Shown one piece after another: positions 44,250 to 52,943 of a stretch of DNA of 64,000 bases. Position 1 is the first letter of the stretch. Each line of letters starts with the position of its first letter. The notes beneath the pieces were generated by a model, which did not search any database, had not been told where the DNA came from, and was given only the letters and a program-made list of their open reading frames with translations. This DNA is from Candidatus Allofournierella excrementigallinarum (lineage in GTDB: Bacteria > Bacillota > Clostridia > Oscillospirales > Ruminococcaceae). The stretch covers positions 1-64,000 of the forward strand of contig DWXV01000024.1 in assembly GCA_019119025.1 (NCBI GenBank). Reading direction: 5' to 3'. The position numbers and the translations under genes were made by a program.

Positions 44250-45257
44250 TCATTCGGCAGCGATCGGCTCGTAGCCCTCCGGAGCGGTCAGGCCCAGGTC
44301 GGCCGCGATGGCTTCGTTGTATTTCTTGGTGAACTGGGGCGCGTATTCGATGGCCATTTCAGCGACGTTTGCCTCGCCGGTGAGGATCTTCACCGCCATC
44401 TCGCCGGTGGCGACGCCCAGATCATAGTAGCTGATGGACAGGGTGGCAACGCCACAGCCGGAGCAGATGCCCTCTTCGCCCGCGATGACGGGCACGCCCG
44501 CGGGGCGGCAGATGTTGTCCACCACGCCGGTGTTGTTGGCTACCGTGTTGTCGGTGGGCACATAGATCACATCGCTGTTGTCAGCGGCGTTCTGGGTGAC
44601 GGAGGCCATGTCGTTGGTGTCAGAGAAGGCGTACTGGGTGCAGGTGTAGCCCAGCTTCTCCAGTTCCGCCTGTACGACGTCCACCTGATACTGGCTGTTA
44701 GGCTCGGCAGAGCAATAGAGCAGGCCCACGTTCTGGGCGTCGGGGAACCACTCCTGCAGCATCGCGGCCTGCTGGTCCAGCGGGGCCAGGTCGGAGGTGC
44801 CGGACACATTGGTGCCCACAGTGCCGGAAAAGCCCTCAATGCCCAGGGCCACGCCGTACTCGGTGACCGAGGTGCCCAGGATGGGGATGTCGGAGGTGGC
44901 GGCCACAGCCGCCTGCAGGCTGGCGGTGGCGTTTGCCATAATGAGGTCAACGTCCGCAGAAACAAAACCGTTGACGATGGTGGCGCAGGTGGGAGAGTCG
45001 CCCGCGGCATTCTTCACTTCGATGGTCACCTGGTCGCCCAGGGCCTCTTTCAGGGCGTCCTGAAAGCCCTGGGTGGCGGCATCCAGCGCGTCGTGGGGCG
45101 CCAGCTGGCACACACCCACCACATAGGCGCTGCCGGCGCCTTGGGATGCGGGCGCGGAACCGCTTTCGGAAGCGGGGGTGGACGTCTGGCCGCCGCAGCC
45201 CGCCAGCATGGAGACAGCCAGCATCGCCGCCGTACATGCACAAATCAGCTTTTTCAT
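44250..45257 (-). CDS. ABC substrate-binding lipoprotein (PF04392, TrpX-type)
   Basis: 335 residues from ATG 45257 (AGGAGGG upstream). Signal peptide with lipobox LAGC, a Ser/Pro-rich linker, then VGVCQLAPHDALDAATQGF, the opening of the ABC_sub_bind fold, and VPVIAGEEGICSGCGVATLS in the C-lobe. Captures the ligand outside the membrane. Homologues bind tryptophan or tyrosine; the ligand here is inferred only by family. Confidence 0.88.
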   Translation of the reverse strand: MKKLICACTAAMLAVSMLAGCGGQTSTPASESGSAPASQGAGSAYVVGVCQLAPHDALDAATQGFQDALKEALGDQVTIEVKNAAGDSPTCATIVNGFVSADVDLIMANATASLQAAVAATSDIPILGTSVTEYGVALGIEGFSGTVGTNVSGTSDLAPLDQQAAMLQEWFPDAQNVGLLYCSAEPNSQYQVDVVQAELEKLGYTCTQYAFSDTNDMASVTQNAADNSDVIYVPTDNTVANNTGVVDNICRPAGVPVIAGEEGICSGCGVATLSISYYDLGVATGEMAVKILTGEANVAEMAIEYAPQFTKKYNEAIAADLGLTAPEGYEPIAAE

Positions 45258-45336
45258 GGTCAATTCCCTCCTGTTCGGGCCAGGCGGCCCTTCACATCCG
45301 CGGCTGATTTATTGCCGCAATGTGTTACTGCACTAA

Positions 45337-45365
45337 AGTATACCACCGAATCCTTCTCCATGCAA
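45337..45365 (-). promoter_or_regulatory. Promoter of the TrpXYZ-type operon
   Basis: TTGCAT (45360-45365), 17 bp, TATACT (45337-45342). Confidence 0.75.
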
Positions 45366-45378
45366 GGGTTTTCTCCCA

Positions 45379-46797
45379 TTATGCCGCTGTTTGTTTGAAA
45401 CGCGCCCTCTTTCGAGAGGGCAGGCCGCGGCGGCTCTCCCGGATGACCCGCGGGCTGAGCCAGAGCAGCGCCGCCAGGTTGGGCAGGGCCATGAATCCGT
45501 TGAAGGTGTCGGAGATCTCCCACACCAGCTCGAGCCGGGTCACACAGCCCAGGACGATGACCGCCACGAACACCGCCTTGTAGGTCCCGGCCGCCCGGGC
45601 GCCCCACAGATATTCCGCCGCCTGCGCGCCGTAGCAGCTCCAGCCCAGCAGAGTCGAAAAGGCGAACAGAGACAGGCTGACCGCCAGGAACACGCCGCCC
45701 CAGGGGCCGAAGGCGGCGCGAAACGCATCGGCGGTGAGCGCCGCGCCGTTGGGCAGCGTTTCCAGAAGACCATGGGCCTTTGCCTCGGTATAGGCGTCGA
45801 GGTCATAGGCCCCGCTGCACAAAATGGCAAGGGCGGTGAGGGTGCACATGAAGAGGGTGTCCACCGCCACTTCCATGATGCCCCACATCCCCTGCTCCAC
45901 CGGCGAGCATCCGGCGGCGGAGTTCGCCATCACCGAGGAGCCAAGCCCTGCCTCGTTGGAACTGACCCCACGGGCCACACCCACCGACAGCGCTCTGGCA
46001 AGGCCGTAGCCCGCCGCCCCGCCAAGGCCGGCCCGGAGGGAAAAGGCCTCCCGGAAGATCATGGCCACAACGCTGGGCAGATGTTGGATGTTGAGCAGCA
46101 CGATGAGCACCGCCCCGCCGGTGTAGGCCACGGCCATGAAGGGCACGATCTTTTCGGCGACCCGCCCCACCCGGGCGACGCCGCCGGCGATGGTGACGCC
46201 TATGACCCCCGCGACCGCAAGGCCGGTGGCCAGCGGCGGAATGTGAAAGGCGTCCCGCAGGCCCTCGGCGATGGAGTTTGCCTGCGCCATGTTGCCCATG
46301 CCCAGCGAGCCCAGCAGGCAGAAAAAGCTGAACGCCGCCGCGAGACGGCGGCTGTGCAGGCCCTTCTCGATGTAGAACATCGCCCCGCCCACCGGGTCGC
46401 CTCTGCGGCTGGTGCCGCGGTAGAGGGCGGCGAGAACGTTCTCTGCATAGGCGGTCATGGCGCCCAGCAGTGCCGAGAGCCACATCCAGAACACCGCCCC
46501 TGGCCCGCCCGCCACCAGCGCGGTGGCCACGCCGGCGATGTTTCCCGTGCCCAAAGTTGCCGCCAGCGCCGTGCAGGCAGACTGGAAAGCGGTGGTCGCG
46601 CCCCGCTTGTCTCCACCCTTGAACGCCGCGCCCAGGGTCCGCCCCAGCCAGAAGCGCACGCCGCGCAGCTGAAAAAAGCCGGTGGATGCGCTGAACACAA
46701 CACCGCATAAGGCCAGCAGACAGATGGTGCCCGGCCCCCAGGCCAGCTGATGAAGCGCCTCCATCACAAATTCCAGCGCCCGTTCCGCAGTTTCCAT
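45379..46797 (-). CDS. AGCS-family sodium:alanine/glycine symporter
   Basis: 472 residues from ATG 46797 (GGAG). About 11 TM helices; ATLGTGNIAGVATALVAGGP is the AGCS family signature, and SSNEAGLGSSVMANSAAG a second conserved block. Imports alanine or glycine with Na+. No local operon partner or T-box is visible; the next gene downstream has its own promoter. Confidence 0.92.
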   Translation of the reverse strand: METAERALEFVMEALHQLAWGPGTICLLALCGVVFSASTGFFQLRGVRFWLGRTLGAAFKGGDKRGATTAFQSACTALAATLGTGNIAGVATALVAGGPGAVFWMWLSALLGAMTAYAENVLAALYRGTSRRGDPVGGAMFYIEKGLHSRRLAAAFSFFCLLGSLGMGNMAQANSIAEGLRDAFHIPPLATGLAVAGVIGVTIAGGVARVGRVAEKIVPFMAVAYTGGAVLIVLLNIQHLPSVVAMIFREAFSLRAGLGGAAGYGLARALSVGVARGVSSNEAGLGSSVMANSAAGCSPVEQGMWGIMEVAVDTLFMCTLTALAILCSGAYDLDAYTEAKAHGLLETLPNGAALTADAFRAAFGPWGGVFLAVSLSLFAFSTLLGWSCYGAQAAEYLWGARAAGTYKAVFVAVIVLGCVTRLELVWEISDTFNGFMALPNLAALLWLSPRVIRESRRGLPSRKRARFKQTAA

Positions 46798-46879
46798 GTC
46801 CCTTCTCCTTTTTTCATAAGTTTCAGGACATGTATATGCGGCGGCCCGGCCCGGGGATGTGCTCGCCCAAAAACAAAAA

Positions 46880-46907
46880 GCGAGGCTTCCGTTCAAGGGA
46901 GCCTCGC
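46880..46907 (-). terminator. Terminator of the MacB-type ABC operon
   Basis: Stem GCGAGGCTCCC / GGAAGCCTCGC with T-run, 12 bp after the permease stop. Confidence 0.9.
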
Positions 46908-46918
46908 AGAAGGATTTT

Positions 46919-48379
46919 TTATTCGTGCCGGATGGCTTCCAGCGCGCTGATACGGGTGGCTTTCACCGCCGGCCACAGGCCGGACAGGATGCCAACCAGG
47001 GTGGAGAACCCAAGCCCCAGCAGCACCAGCCACGGGGGAATGATGGAGATCTGGCCGCCCATGCCGCCGTACATGCCGCCGATGCCGTTCAAAAGGCCGC
47101 TCAGGTCGATGCCTCCGCCGCCGAACAGCGCGGCAATGGTGTTGATGTTGTTGAGGATGGCCGACGCGGCGTAGCTCAGGGCCACGCCGATGATGCCGCC
47201 CAGCAGGCCGATGGCGCCCGCTTCCATCAGGAACATGTTGCGGATCTTGCCCACCTCACAGCCCAGCACCTTCATCACACCGATCTCTTTGGTGCGCTCG
47301 TAGATGGACATCATCATGGTGTTGGCGATGTTCAGCGCCGCCACCAGCAGAGCCACGGCGGCAGTGCCGCCCAGAATCATCTGGCTCTTCACCACGCTGG
47401 CCTGCATCTCCTCGCGGATCTGGGTCATGGAGTTGGTCTGTTCATAGCCGATGTCGTGGATCCACTCTTCCACATCGCCCACGTTCTCCACGTCGTCCAC
47501 CTTGACGTAGACTTCCTGGTAGCCGTTGTCCTGCTCGCGCATGACCGTGCCGTTGGAGATCATCACGCTGCCGGAGGAATTGTTTTTCTTGCCGCTGAGG
47601 CGCTGATACTCTTTCTCCAGCATTTTCATATCAGACACGCGCATGGCAATGCCGGATTCGGTGAAATAGTGCTTGGAGGTGTCCGACACAAAGGTGCCCA
47701 TCACCACCAGCTGATATTCGCTGGACTTCTCGTTGCCGTTGGTGTCATAAGCGGTGAGTTTCAGGGTGAGTTTGTCCTTGTTGACGTCTACAAAGGGCGG
47801 GATAGGGTTGCCCAGCGAGTCGGTCTGCCCCGCCCAGCGCTGGCGCTTGCCGCTGTTGTAGCTCTTTCGGGTATCCTGGAACTGATAGGCAAAATTGGCG
47901 CCTACCAGCACGGGAATCTTCTTTTTGCCCAGGTTCACGTCATCGGCGATCCAGCTGCCGCTTTGCAGCTGAAACTCCATGGCCTCCAACGCGTTCATGT
48001 CCACGCCGTAACAATCCCACAGATACGCTTCATACCGGTCGCCCTTGCCGGCGTAGACATTGCCGTTCATGGAGTTGGAGGAATAGAACGGCGTGGCCGC
48101 CACCACATGCTCGTGGCTGCGGAATGTTTCCAGCATTTCGTCGTCCAGCTTGGGAACGTCGCCTGCGGCGCCGTAGGAATAGTTATAGATCTGGATCTGG
48201 GTCAGATCGCCCCAGCTTTGCAGCATGGCTTCGTTCTGGGCATTGCTGGCGATGCCAAGGCTGATCATAACGATGATGGCGAAGGTGCCCACCACCACGC
48301 CGATAACGGTCAGGGCTGTGCGGCCTTTGCGCCGCCGAAGATTATCCGTGCTGAGGCGCAGCAGATCAGATATCTTCAT
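46919..48379 (-). CDS. MacB/FtsX-type ABC permease
   Basis: 486 residues. TM1 at about 20-42, a long extracytoplasmic MacB-PCD-like domain (about 45-330), then three C-terminal TM helices with MMMSIYERTKEIGVMKVLG, the FtsX signature. Mechanotransmission-type transporter for peptides, lipids or drugs. Its start overlaps the 3' end of the adaptor-like gene by 14 bp, with GGAGG placed inside that gene. Confidence 0.92.
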   Translation of the reverse strand: MKISDLLRLSTDNLRRRKGRTALTVIGVVVGTFAIIVMISLGIASNAQNEAMLQSWGDLTQIQIYNYSYGAAGDVPKLDDEMLETFRSHEHVVAATPFYSSNSMNGNVYAGKGDRYEAYLWDCYGVDMNALEAMEFQLQSGSWIADDVNLGKKKIPVLVGANFAYQFQDTRKSYNSGKRQRWAGQTDSLGNPIPPFVDVNKDKLTLKLTAYDTNGNEKSSEYQLVVMGTFVSDTSKHYFTESGIAMRVSDMKMLEKEYQRLSGKKNNSSGSVMISNGTVMREQDNGYQEVYVKVDDVENVGDVEEWIHDIGYEQTNSMTQIREEMQASVVKSQMILGGTAAVALLVAALNIANTMMMSIYERTKEIGVMKVLGCEVGKIRNMFLMEAGAIGLLGGIIGVALSYAASAILNNINTIAALFGGGGIDLSGLLNGIGGMYGGMGGQISIIPPWLVLLGLGFSTLVGILSGLWPAVKATRISALEAIRHE

Positions 48380-49778
48380 CTTCGTCCTCCAGCGCCGCCA
48401 GTTTCTTCGCAGCCTTCTTCTTGCGGATCACCACCACGACGACCGCAACAACAGCGCCCACGCCCACAACGATGAGGGCCCAGCCCCAGATGGGCATGCC
48501 GGTGCTCACATCATCGCCCATGGCGGGGTCCATCATGCCGGGATCCATCATGCCGGGGTCTTCGTAAACGGGCATGGCTTCCACGGTGCAGGAGAATTCC
48601 TTCTCCAGCGTGGCCACTTCGCCCTTGGAGTTCTCATAGCTCAGGATGACCTTGCCGTTGATGACGCCCTCGGCGGAAGCCATCACGCTGAAGTCCACCG
48701 AGTTCTCGGTGCCGGCGGCCACGTTGCCCAAAAACTGGCTCTGACCGGGGTTGGCCAGGTTCTCGCCCTGGATCTCGGCGGTGAGGTTGTTGATGGCGCT
48801 CTTGCCCTTGTTGACGAAGGTGACGGAGAGGTAGCCCTCCTCGCCCATCATCATGGTCTCGGGAGCTTCCACATTGGTGATTTCAAAGCGCTCGGGCTGG
48901 GTCACGGGGATGGAAATGGGAGAGGTCGCGGCTTCGCCGTTCTTGCTGGTCAGCTGCACGGTGATGTTCACAGAGCCGGGCTCCATGGTGGCGTCGGTGA
49001 CCATCTTGTAGCTGATGGTGCGGGTCTCGTTGGGAGCCATCGCGCCCACATAGGTGTTCATGCTGCCGCTGGCGAGGCTGACGTTCTTGGAATCCGTGGG
49101 GAAGGTCAGGCCCACCATCACGTCCTCCAGGTTGGTGTTGCCGCTGGTGGTGAACAGGGTCAGCTCCAGGGTGAACTCCTTGCCGGCCTCCACGCTGTTG
49201 CCGCCGAAGGTGAAGTCCTTCACCATGATCTTGGGCACTTCCTGCGGCGCAGGAGTGGGCGCGGGAGTGGGTTCAATGGCCTCGGCGCACTGGATGATGG
49301 TAAGGCTCATGGGGATGAGCTCACGGGGCTCGTCACCACCCTCGGTGATCACGTCAAAGCTGAATTCGTTGCTGCCGCCGTTGTAGGTCACATCCGTAAA
49401 CACAAATTTGTATGTACCGTCGCCGCGTTTTTCCGCAATGGCGTCTTTACCAGAGAAACTGCTGGTGTTGATACGGCCGCGAAGACCGGCATTTTTGCCT
49501 TGGGCCCATTCATCGGACACGGTGATGCTGATGCTGGCTTTTTCGCCGGGGCGCAGATGGGCGCCGAAGCTGCCGCCGATGTCATAGTTCGTGATATAGG
49601 GGGCAGCAGGAGCCGGGGCCGAGCTGGGGTCTTCCCCGCTGCCTGACGGCGAGGAAGATGTGCTGTTCACTGCGATTGCAGCGGGGTCCTCCGCATACAC
49701 CGGCGCGCCGGCAAACACGCCCAGCGCCAAAGACAGCGCCAGGGAAAGGCTGATGATCTTGTTTTTCCTCTGTTTCAT
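48366..49778 (-). CDS. CARDB-like surface protein of the ABC operon
   Basis: 470 residues from ATG 49778, where a clear signal peptide begins (LSLALGVFAGAPVYA). Extracytoplasmic beta-sandwich modules: VKDFTFGGNSVEAGKEFTL and FVNKGKSAINNLT are CARDB/COG1361-like. A Met-Pro-Asp-rich stretch then a C-terminal TM helix (about 430-452) and Lys-rich cytoplasmic tail anchor it. Sits between ATPase and permease genes in one operon, so it may act as a stalk or adaptor. An ATGA-coupled upstream ATG is possible. Confidence 0.8.
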   Translation of the reverse strand: MKQRKNKIISLSLALSLALGVFAGAPVYAEDPAAIAVNSTSSSPSGSGEDPSSAPAPAAPYITNYDIGGSFGAHLRPGEKASISITVSDEWAQGKNAGLRGRINTSSFSGKDAIAEKRGDGTYKFVFTDVTYNGGSNEFSFDVITEGGDEPRELIPMSLTIIQCAEAIEPTPAPTPAPQEVPKIMVKDFTFGGNSVEAGKEFTLELTLFTTSGNTNLEDVMVGLTFPTDSKNVSLASGSMNTYVGAMAPNETRTISYKMVTDATMEPGSVNITVQLTSKNGEAATSPISIPVTQPERFEITNVEAPETMMMGEEGYLSVTFVNKGKSAINNLTAEIQGENLANPGQSQFLGNVAAGTENSVDFSVMASAEGVINGKVILSYENSKGEVATLEKEFSCTVEAMPVYEDPGMMDPGMMDPAMGDDVSTGMPIWGWALIVVGVGAVVAVVVVVIRKKKAAKKLAALEDEDEDI

Positions 49779-49792
49779 GGATGTGATTCCTC

Positions 49793-50596
49793 TCATTCGT
49801 CGGTGATACTGTCTGCCGGTACGGTGGTCTGAGGCTCCGGCGGCGCCTCCTGCTTCGATTCCAGAATATCCTTGAACAGTTCGGCCTGCTTTTTCGCCTT
49901 TTCCTGTTCGTCCAGAAGGATGTTGCTCTCCACCATGCCGTCCCGGATGGTGATGACCCGGTCCGCCACGTCGGCCAGGTCACGCTCGTGGGTGACCATC
50001 ACGAAGGTGATGTTGTTCTCCTTCGCCATGGTGAGCATGCGGTAAAGCACCTGCCGGGTGGTGGAGGAGTCCAGGTTTCCGGTGGGCTCGTCGGCAAAGA
50101 TGACCTTGGGCTTTGCCACGAACGCACGGGCAATGCCCACGCGCTGCTGCTGGCCGCCGCTCATCTCGGTGGGCTTGTGGTTCGCACGCTTGCCCAGGCC
50201 CATGCGCTTGAGCTCCGCTTTGGCCATTTCCAGCCGCTTTTTGCGGGGCACGCCCTTGAACATCAGCGGAAGCGCCACGTTCTCGGCGGCGGTGAGGTTG
50301 GGCAGCAGGTTGTAGCTTTGGAAGATGAACCCCAGATGCGCCTGGCGGAACTTTGCCAGCTGGTTTTCGCTCATCGCGCTGATCTCGTGCTTGCCTATGT
50401 GCACGCTGCCCTTTGTTGGCTTTTCCAGCCCTGCAAGCTGGTTGAGCAGGGTGGATTTGCCGCTGCCCGAAGGGCCCACGATGCAGCAGATCTCACCGGG
50501 TTCGATGGCAAGGTTCACATCGTTCAGGGCGATGACCTTTTCCTTGCCCACCCGGTACACCTTGCGCAGATGTTCCACGCAGATGATTGGCGCCAT
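49793..50596 (-). CDS. MacB/LolD-type ABC ATPase
   Basis: 267 residues. GPSGSGKSTLL, MSGGQQQRVGIARAF and FADEPTGNLD are the canonical motifs of this subfamily. The C-terminal about 35 residues are an unusual Gln/Glu/Pro-rich tail. Drives the FtsX-type permease; first gene of the three-gene operon. Confidence 0.92.
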   Translation of the reverse strand: MAPIICVEHLRKVYRVGKEKVIALNDVNLAIEPGEICCIVGPSGSGKSTLLNQLAGLEKPTKGSVHIGKHEISAMSENQLAKFRQAHLGFIFQSYNLLPNLTAAENVALPLMFKGVPRKKRLEMAKAELKRMGLGKRANHKPTEMSGGQQQRVGIARAFVAKPKVIFADEPTGNLDSSTTRQVLYRMLTMAKENNITFVMVTHERDLADVADRVITIRDGMVESNILLDEQEKAKKQAELFKDILESKQEAPPEPQTTVPADSITDE

Positions 50597-50635
50597 TCTT
50601 TCACCTCTTCGCTGCGGCCTTTCGGGCCGCCGTTC

Positions 50636-51430
50636 TCATAAAATACCCACAAGCGGGCTGATCCAGCCGCTCTGGCTCGTTTTGAACACCCAATAGTAAA
50701 GCACGGCGAAGACCTCCCGCATGTAACAGGGCATCACCGAGTTGAGGCTGATGCCCGCGGGGACGGAACTTACCTGTTCAAAGCCCACCAGCCGGGCGTA
50801 GCAGCGGGCGCGGTAGCAGTGGAAGGCATTGGTCACCACCGCCATGGGCTCGTCCGCGCCGATGCCCCGCTCTTCCAGAAGTTCTTTTGCAAACAGCAGA
50901 TTCTCTTCGGTGGAGGTGCTCTTCTGCTCCACCACGATCTGCTCCTCCGGCACGCCCTTTTCCACAAGATAACGGGCCATCGCCACCCCTTCCGGGATGG
51001 TCTCGCCGCTGCCCTGCCCGCCGGTGACCGCGATCACCACCTCGGGATTTTCCAGGTAATAGGCATAGGCGGCGTCCAGGCGGCGGCGCAGCAAATCGGA
51101 AGGCACGTCCTTCCGCAGGCCCGCGCCCAGCACCACGATGGCCTTTTCCTGCCCGCTGGCCGCGCCGGCGTAGCCGCTGACGGCCACAAAGCCCAGCAGC
51201 AGGCAGAAAACGCCCACGCCAAAGAAGAACAGCATTTTCAGCCAGCGGCCCACGCCCTCGGCGCAAAAGGCGTCGATGGGGCGGTGGAACACGGCATAGG
51301 CCCAAAGCGCCGCCGTGAGGAGATACATCAAAAGAAGGCCGAAGTTGAAGTTGGAGCGAAAGCTGCGCAGCACGCTGTCGGCCAGAAGGACGGCTGCCAG
51401 CGCCCACACGATGATGATCCTGATCTGCAT
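50636..51430 (-). CDS. DUF218 (YdcF/SanA/ElyC-like) membrane protein
   Basis: 264 residues from ATG 51430 (AAGGG at good spacing; an in-frame TTG five codons upstream is less likely). Three N-terminal TM helices, then the DUF218 fold: KAIVVLGAGLRKDVPSDLLRRR, VTGGQGSGETIPEG, and EQKSTSTEENLLFAK. Family members influence envelope synthesis. It is followed at 39 bp by the MacB-type operon with no T-run terminator between. Confidence 0.87.
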   Translation of the reverse strand: MQIRIIIVWALAAVLLADSVLRSFRSNFNFGLLLMYLLTAALWAYAVFHRPIDAFCAEGVGRWLKMLFFFGVGVFCLLLGFVAVSGYAGAASGQEKAIVVLGAGLRKDVPSDLLRRRLDAAYAYYLENPEVVIAVTGGQGSGETIPEGVAMARYLVEKGVPEEQIVVEQKSTSTEENLLFAKELLEERGIGADEPMAVVTNAFHCYRARCYARLVGFEQVSSVPAGISLNSVMPCYMREVFAVLYYWVFKTSQSGWISPLVGIL

Positions 51431-51547
51431 TTTGTCCCTTTTCAATGGAGTTTCTCACTTCCCGCTGCGGGCCGGCGGTCCCGATTCAAAAGAGCCTCAC
51501 AGGGTAAACGAATGGAGCGCGGATTTTATTTCACCCGCCGTGAGGGT

Positions 51548-52723
51548 TCAGTCGAAAATTTTCGCGGCGAGGTCCTGGCCGTCCAGCTTCGCCTTGACGC
51601 CCAGCGCCGTGCAGATGGTCCTGCCAATGGCCCCAAAGCCCAGCACGGTGCCAAGGTTATTGTCCTTTTTCACCTCGGGACCGGCCACCAGCAGCGGCAC
51701 ATACTCGCGGGTGTGGTCGGTGGTCTTGGTGAAGCCGGGGTCGCAGCCGTGGTCGCCGGTGATCATCACCACGTCGCCCGGGCGCAGTTTTTTCAGCAGC
51801 GCGCCGAGGCCCCGGTCAAACTCGGACGCCGCCGCCGCATAACCGGGAATGTTGCGCCGGTGGCCGTAGATCATGTCAAAGTCCACCAGGTTGATGAAGG
51901 CAAGGCCCTCGAAGTCCCGGTCCGCCAGCTCCAGCATCACCCGGATGCCGTCGGTGTTGCCGCTGGTGCGGATCTTTTCGGTCAGGCCCTCGCCGTCGAA
52001 AATATCATAAATTTTGCCCACGCCGATCACGTCCTTGCCGGCGGCTTTCAGATAATCCAGCATGGTCTTTGCAGGGGGCTTGAGGGAATAGTCGTGGCGG
52101 TTGGAGGTGCGCTTGAAATCCGCAGCGCAGCTGCCCACGAAGGGGCGCGCGATCACGCGGCCCACGCCATGCTCGCCTTTGAGCATATCCCGGGCCATCT
52201 GGCAGTATTCATACAGCTGCTCCAGCGGCACCACCTCTTCGTGGGCGGCCACCTGGAACACGCTGTCCGCCGAGGTGTAGACGATGAGCGCGCCGGTGCG
52301 CATGTGCTCCTCGCCGTAGTCCTTCAGCACCTCGGTGCCGGAATAGGGCTTGTTGCACAGCACCTTGCGCCCGGTGAGCTTTTCGTACTGCTCGATCACC
52401 TCGGGGGGGAAGCCGTCGGGATAGGTGGGCAGCGCCCGCTCGCTTTCCACGCCGGCGATCTCCCAGTGGCCGATGGTGGTGTCCTTGCCGTTGCTGGCCT
52501 CCTGCAGGCGCACGCAGCTGCCCGCAATGGGCCGCACCGGCGCGCCGCACTGCACGCCGTCCAGATTGAACAGGCCCAGAGAGGCCATGTTGGGCGCCGC
52601 AAAACCAGGGTCCTTTGCGATGGAGGCAAGGGTGTTGGCCCCCACGTCGCCGAATTTATCCGCATCCGGCTCGTAGCCGATGCCGAAGCTGTCCAGCACG
52701 ATCAGAAAAACGCGCTTTGTCAT
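51548..52723 (-). CDS. deoB: Phosphopentomutase
   Basis: Converts (deoxy)ribose-1-phosphate to the 5-phosphate in nucleoside salvage. 391 residues from ATG 52723 (GGAGG). Alkaline-phosphatase-fold motifs: FLIVLDSFGIGYEPDA, DVGANTL, and MITGDHGCDPGF. Divergent from pyk with separate promoters. Confidence 0.97.
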   Translation of the reverse strand: MTKRVFLIVLDSFGIGYEPDADKFGDVGANTLASIAKDPGFAAPNMASLGLFNLDGVQCGAPVRPIAGSCVRLQEASNGKDTTIGHWEIAGVESERALPTYPDGFPPEVIEQYEKLTGRKVLCNKPYSGTEVLKDYGEEHMRTGALIVYTSADSVFQVAAHEEVVPLEQLYEYCQMARDMLKGEHGVGRVIARPFVGSCAADFKRTSNRHDYSLKPPAKTMLDYLKAAGKDVIGVGKIYDIFDGEGLTEKIRTSGNTDGIRVMLELADRDFEGLAFINLVDFDMIYGHRRNIPGYAAAASEFDRGLGALLKKLRPGDVVMITGDHGCDPGFTKTTDHTREYVPLLVAGPEVKKDNNLGTVLGFGAIGRTICTALGVKAKLDGQDLAAKIFD

Positions 52724-52769
52724 GGTGATATTTCCTCCTTGGAATGGTCTTATGTATAAGGGCGATTCC

Positions 52770-52798
52770 ATTATACAATATTCCCCACAGGAAGTTAA
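52770..52798 (-). promoter_or_regulatory. deoB promoter
   Basis: TTAACT (52793-52798), 17 bp, TATAAT (52770-52775). Confidence 0.7.
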
Positions 52799-52869
52799 GC
52801 CGGAGAGAGAAGTTTTCTCCCCTCGTTTGCACAGGGATGTTAAAACTTTTTAAAATTGCTTTTGGGCCT

Positions 52870-52897
52870 TTGACGCGCTTGCATTCAGGTGTATAAT
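52870..52897 (+). promoter_or_regulatory. pyk promoter
   Basis: TTGACG (52870-52875), 16 bp, TATAAT (52892-52897). Confidence 0.82.
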
Positions 52898-52943
52898 ATA
52901 TGCTGGTGAAAATTCGAGGTTCTATCATTTCAGGAGGTTCCTT

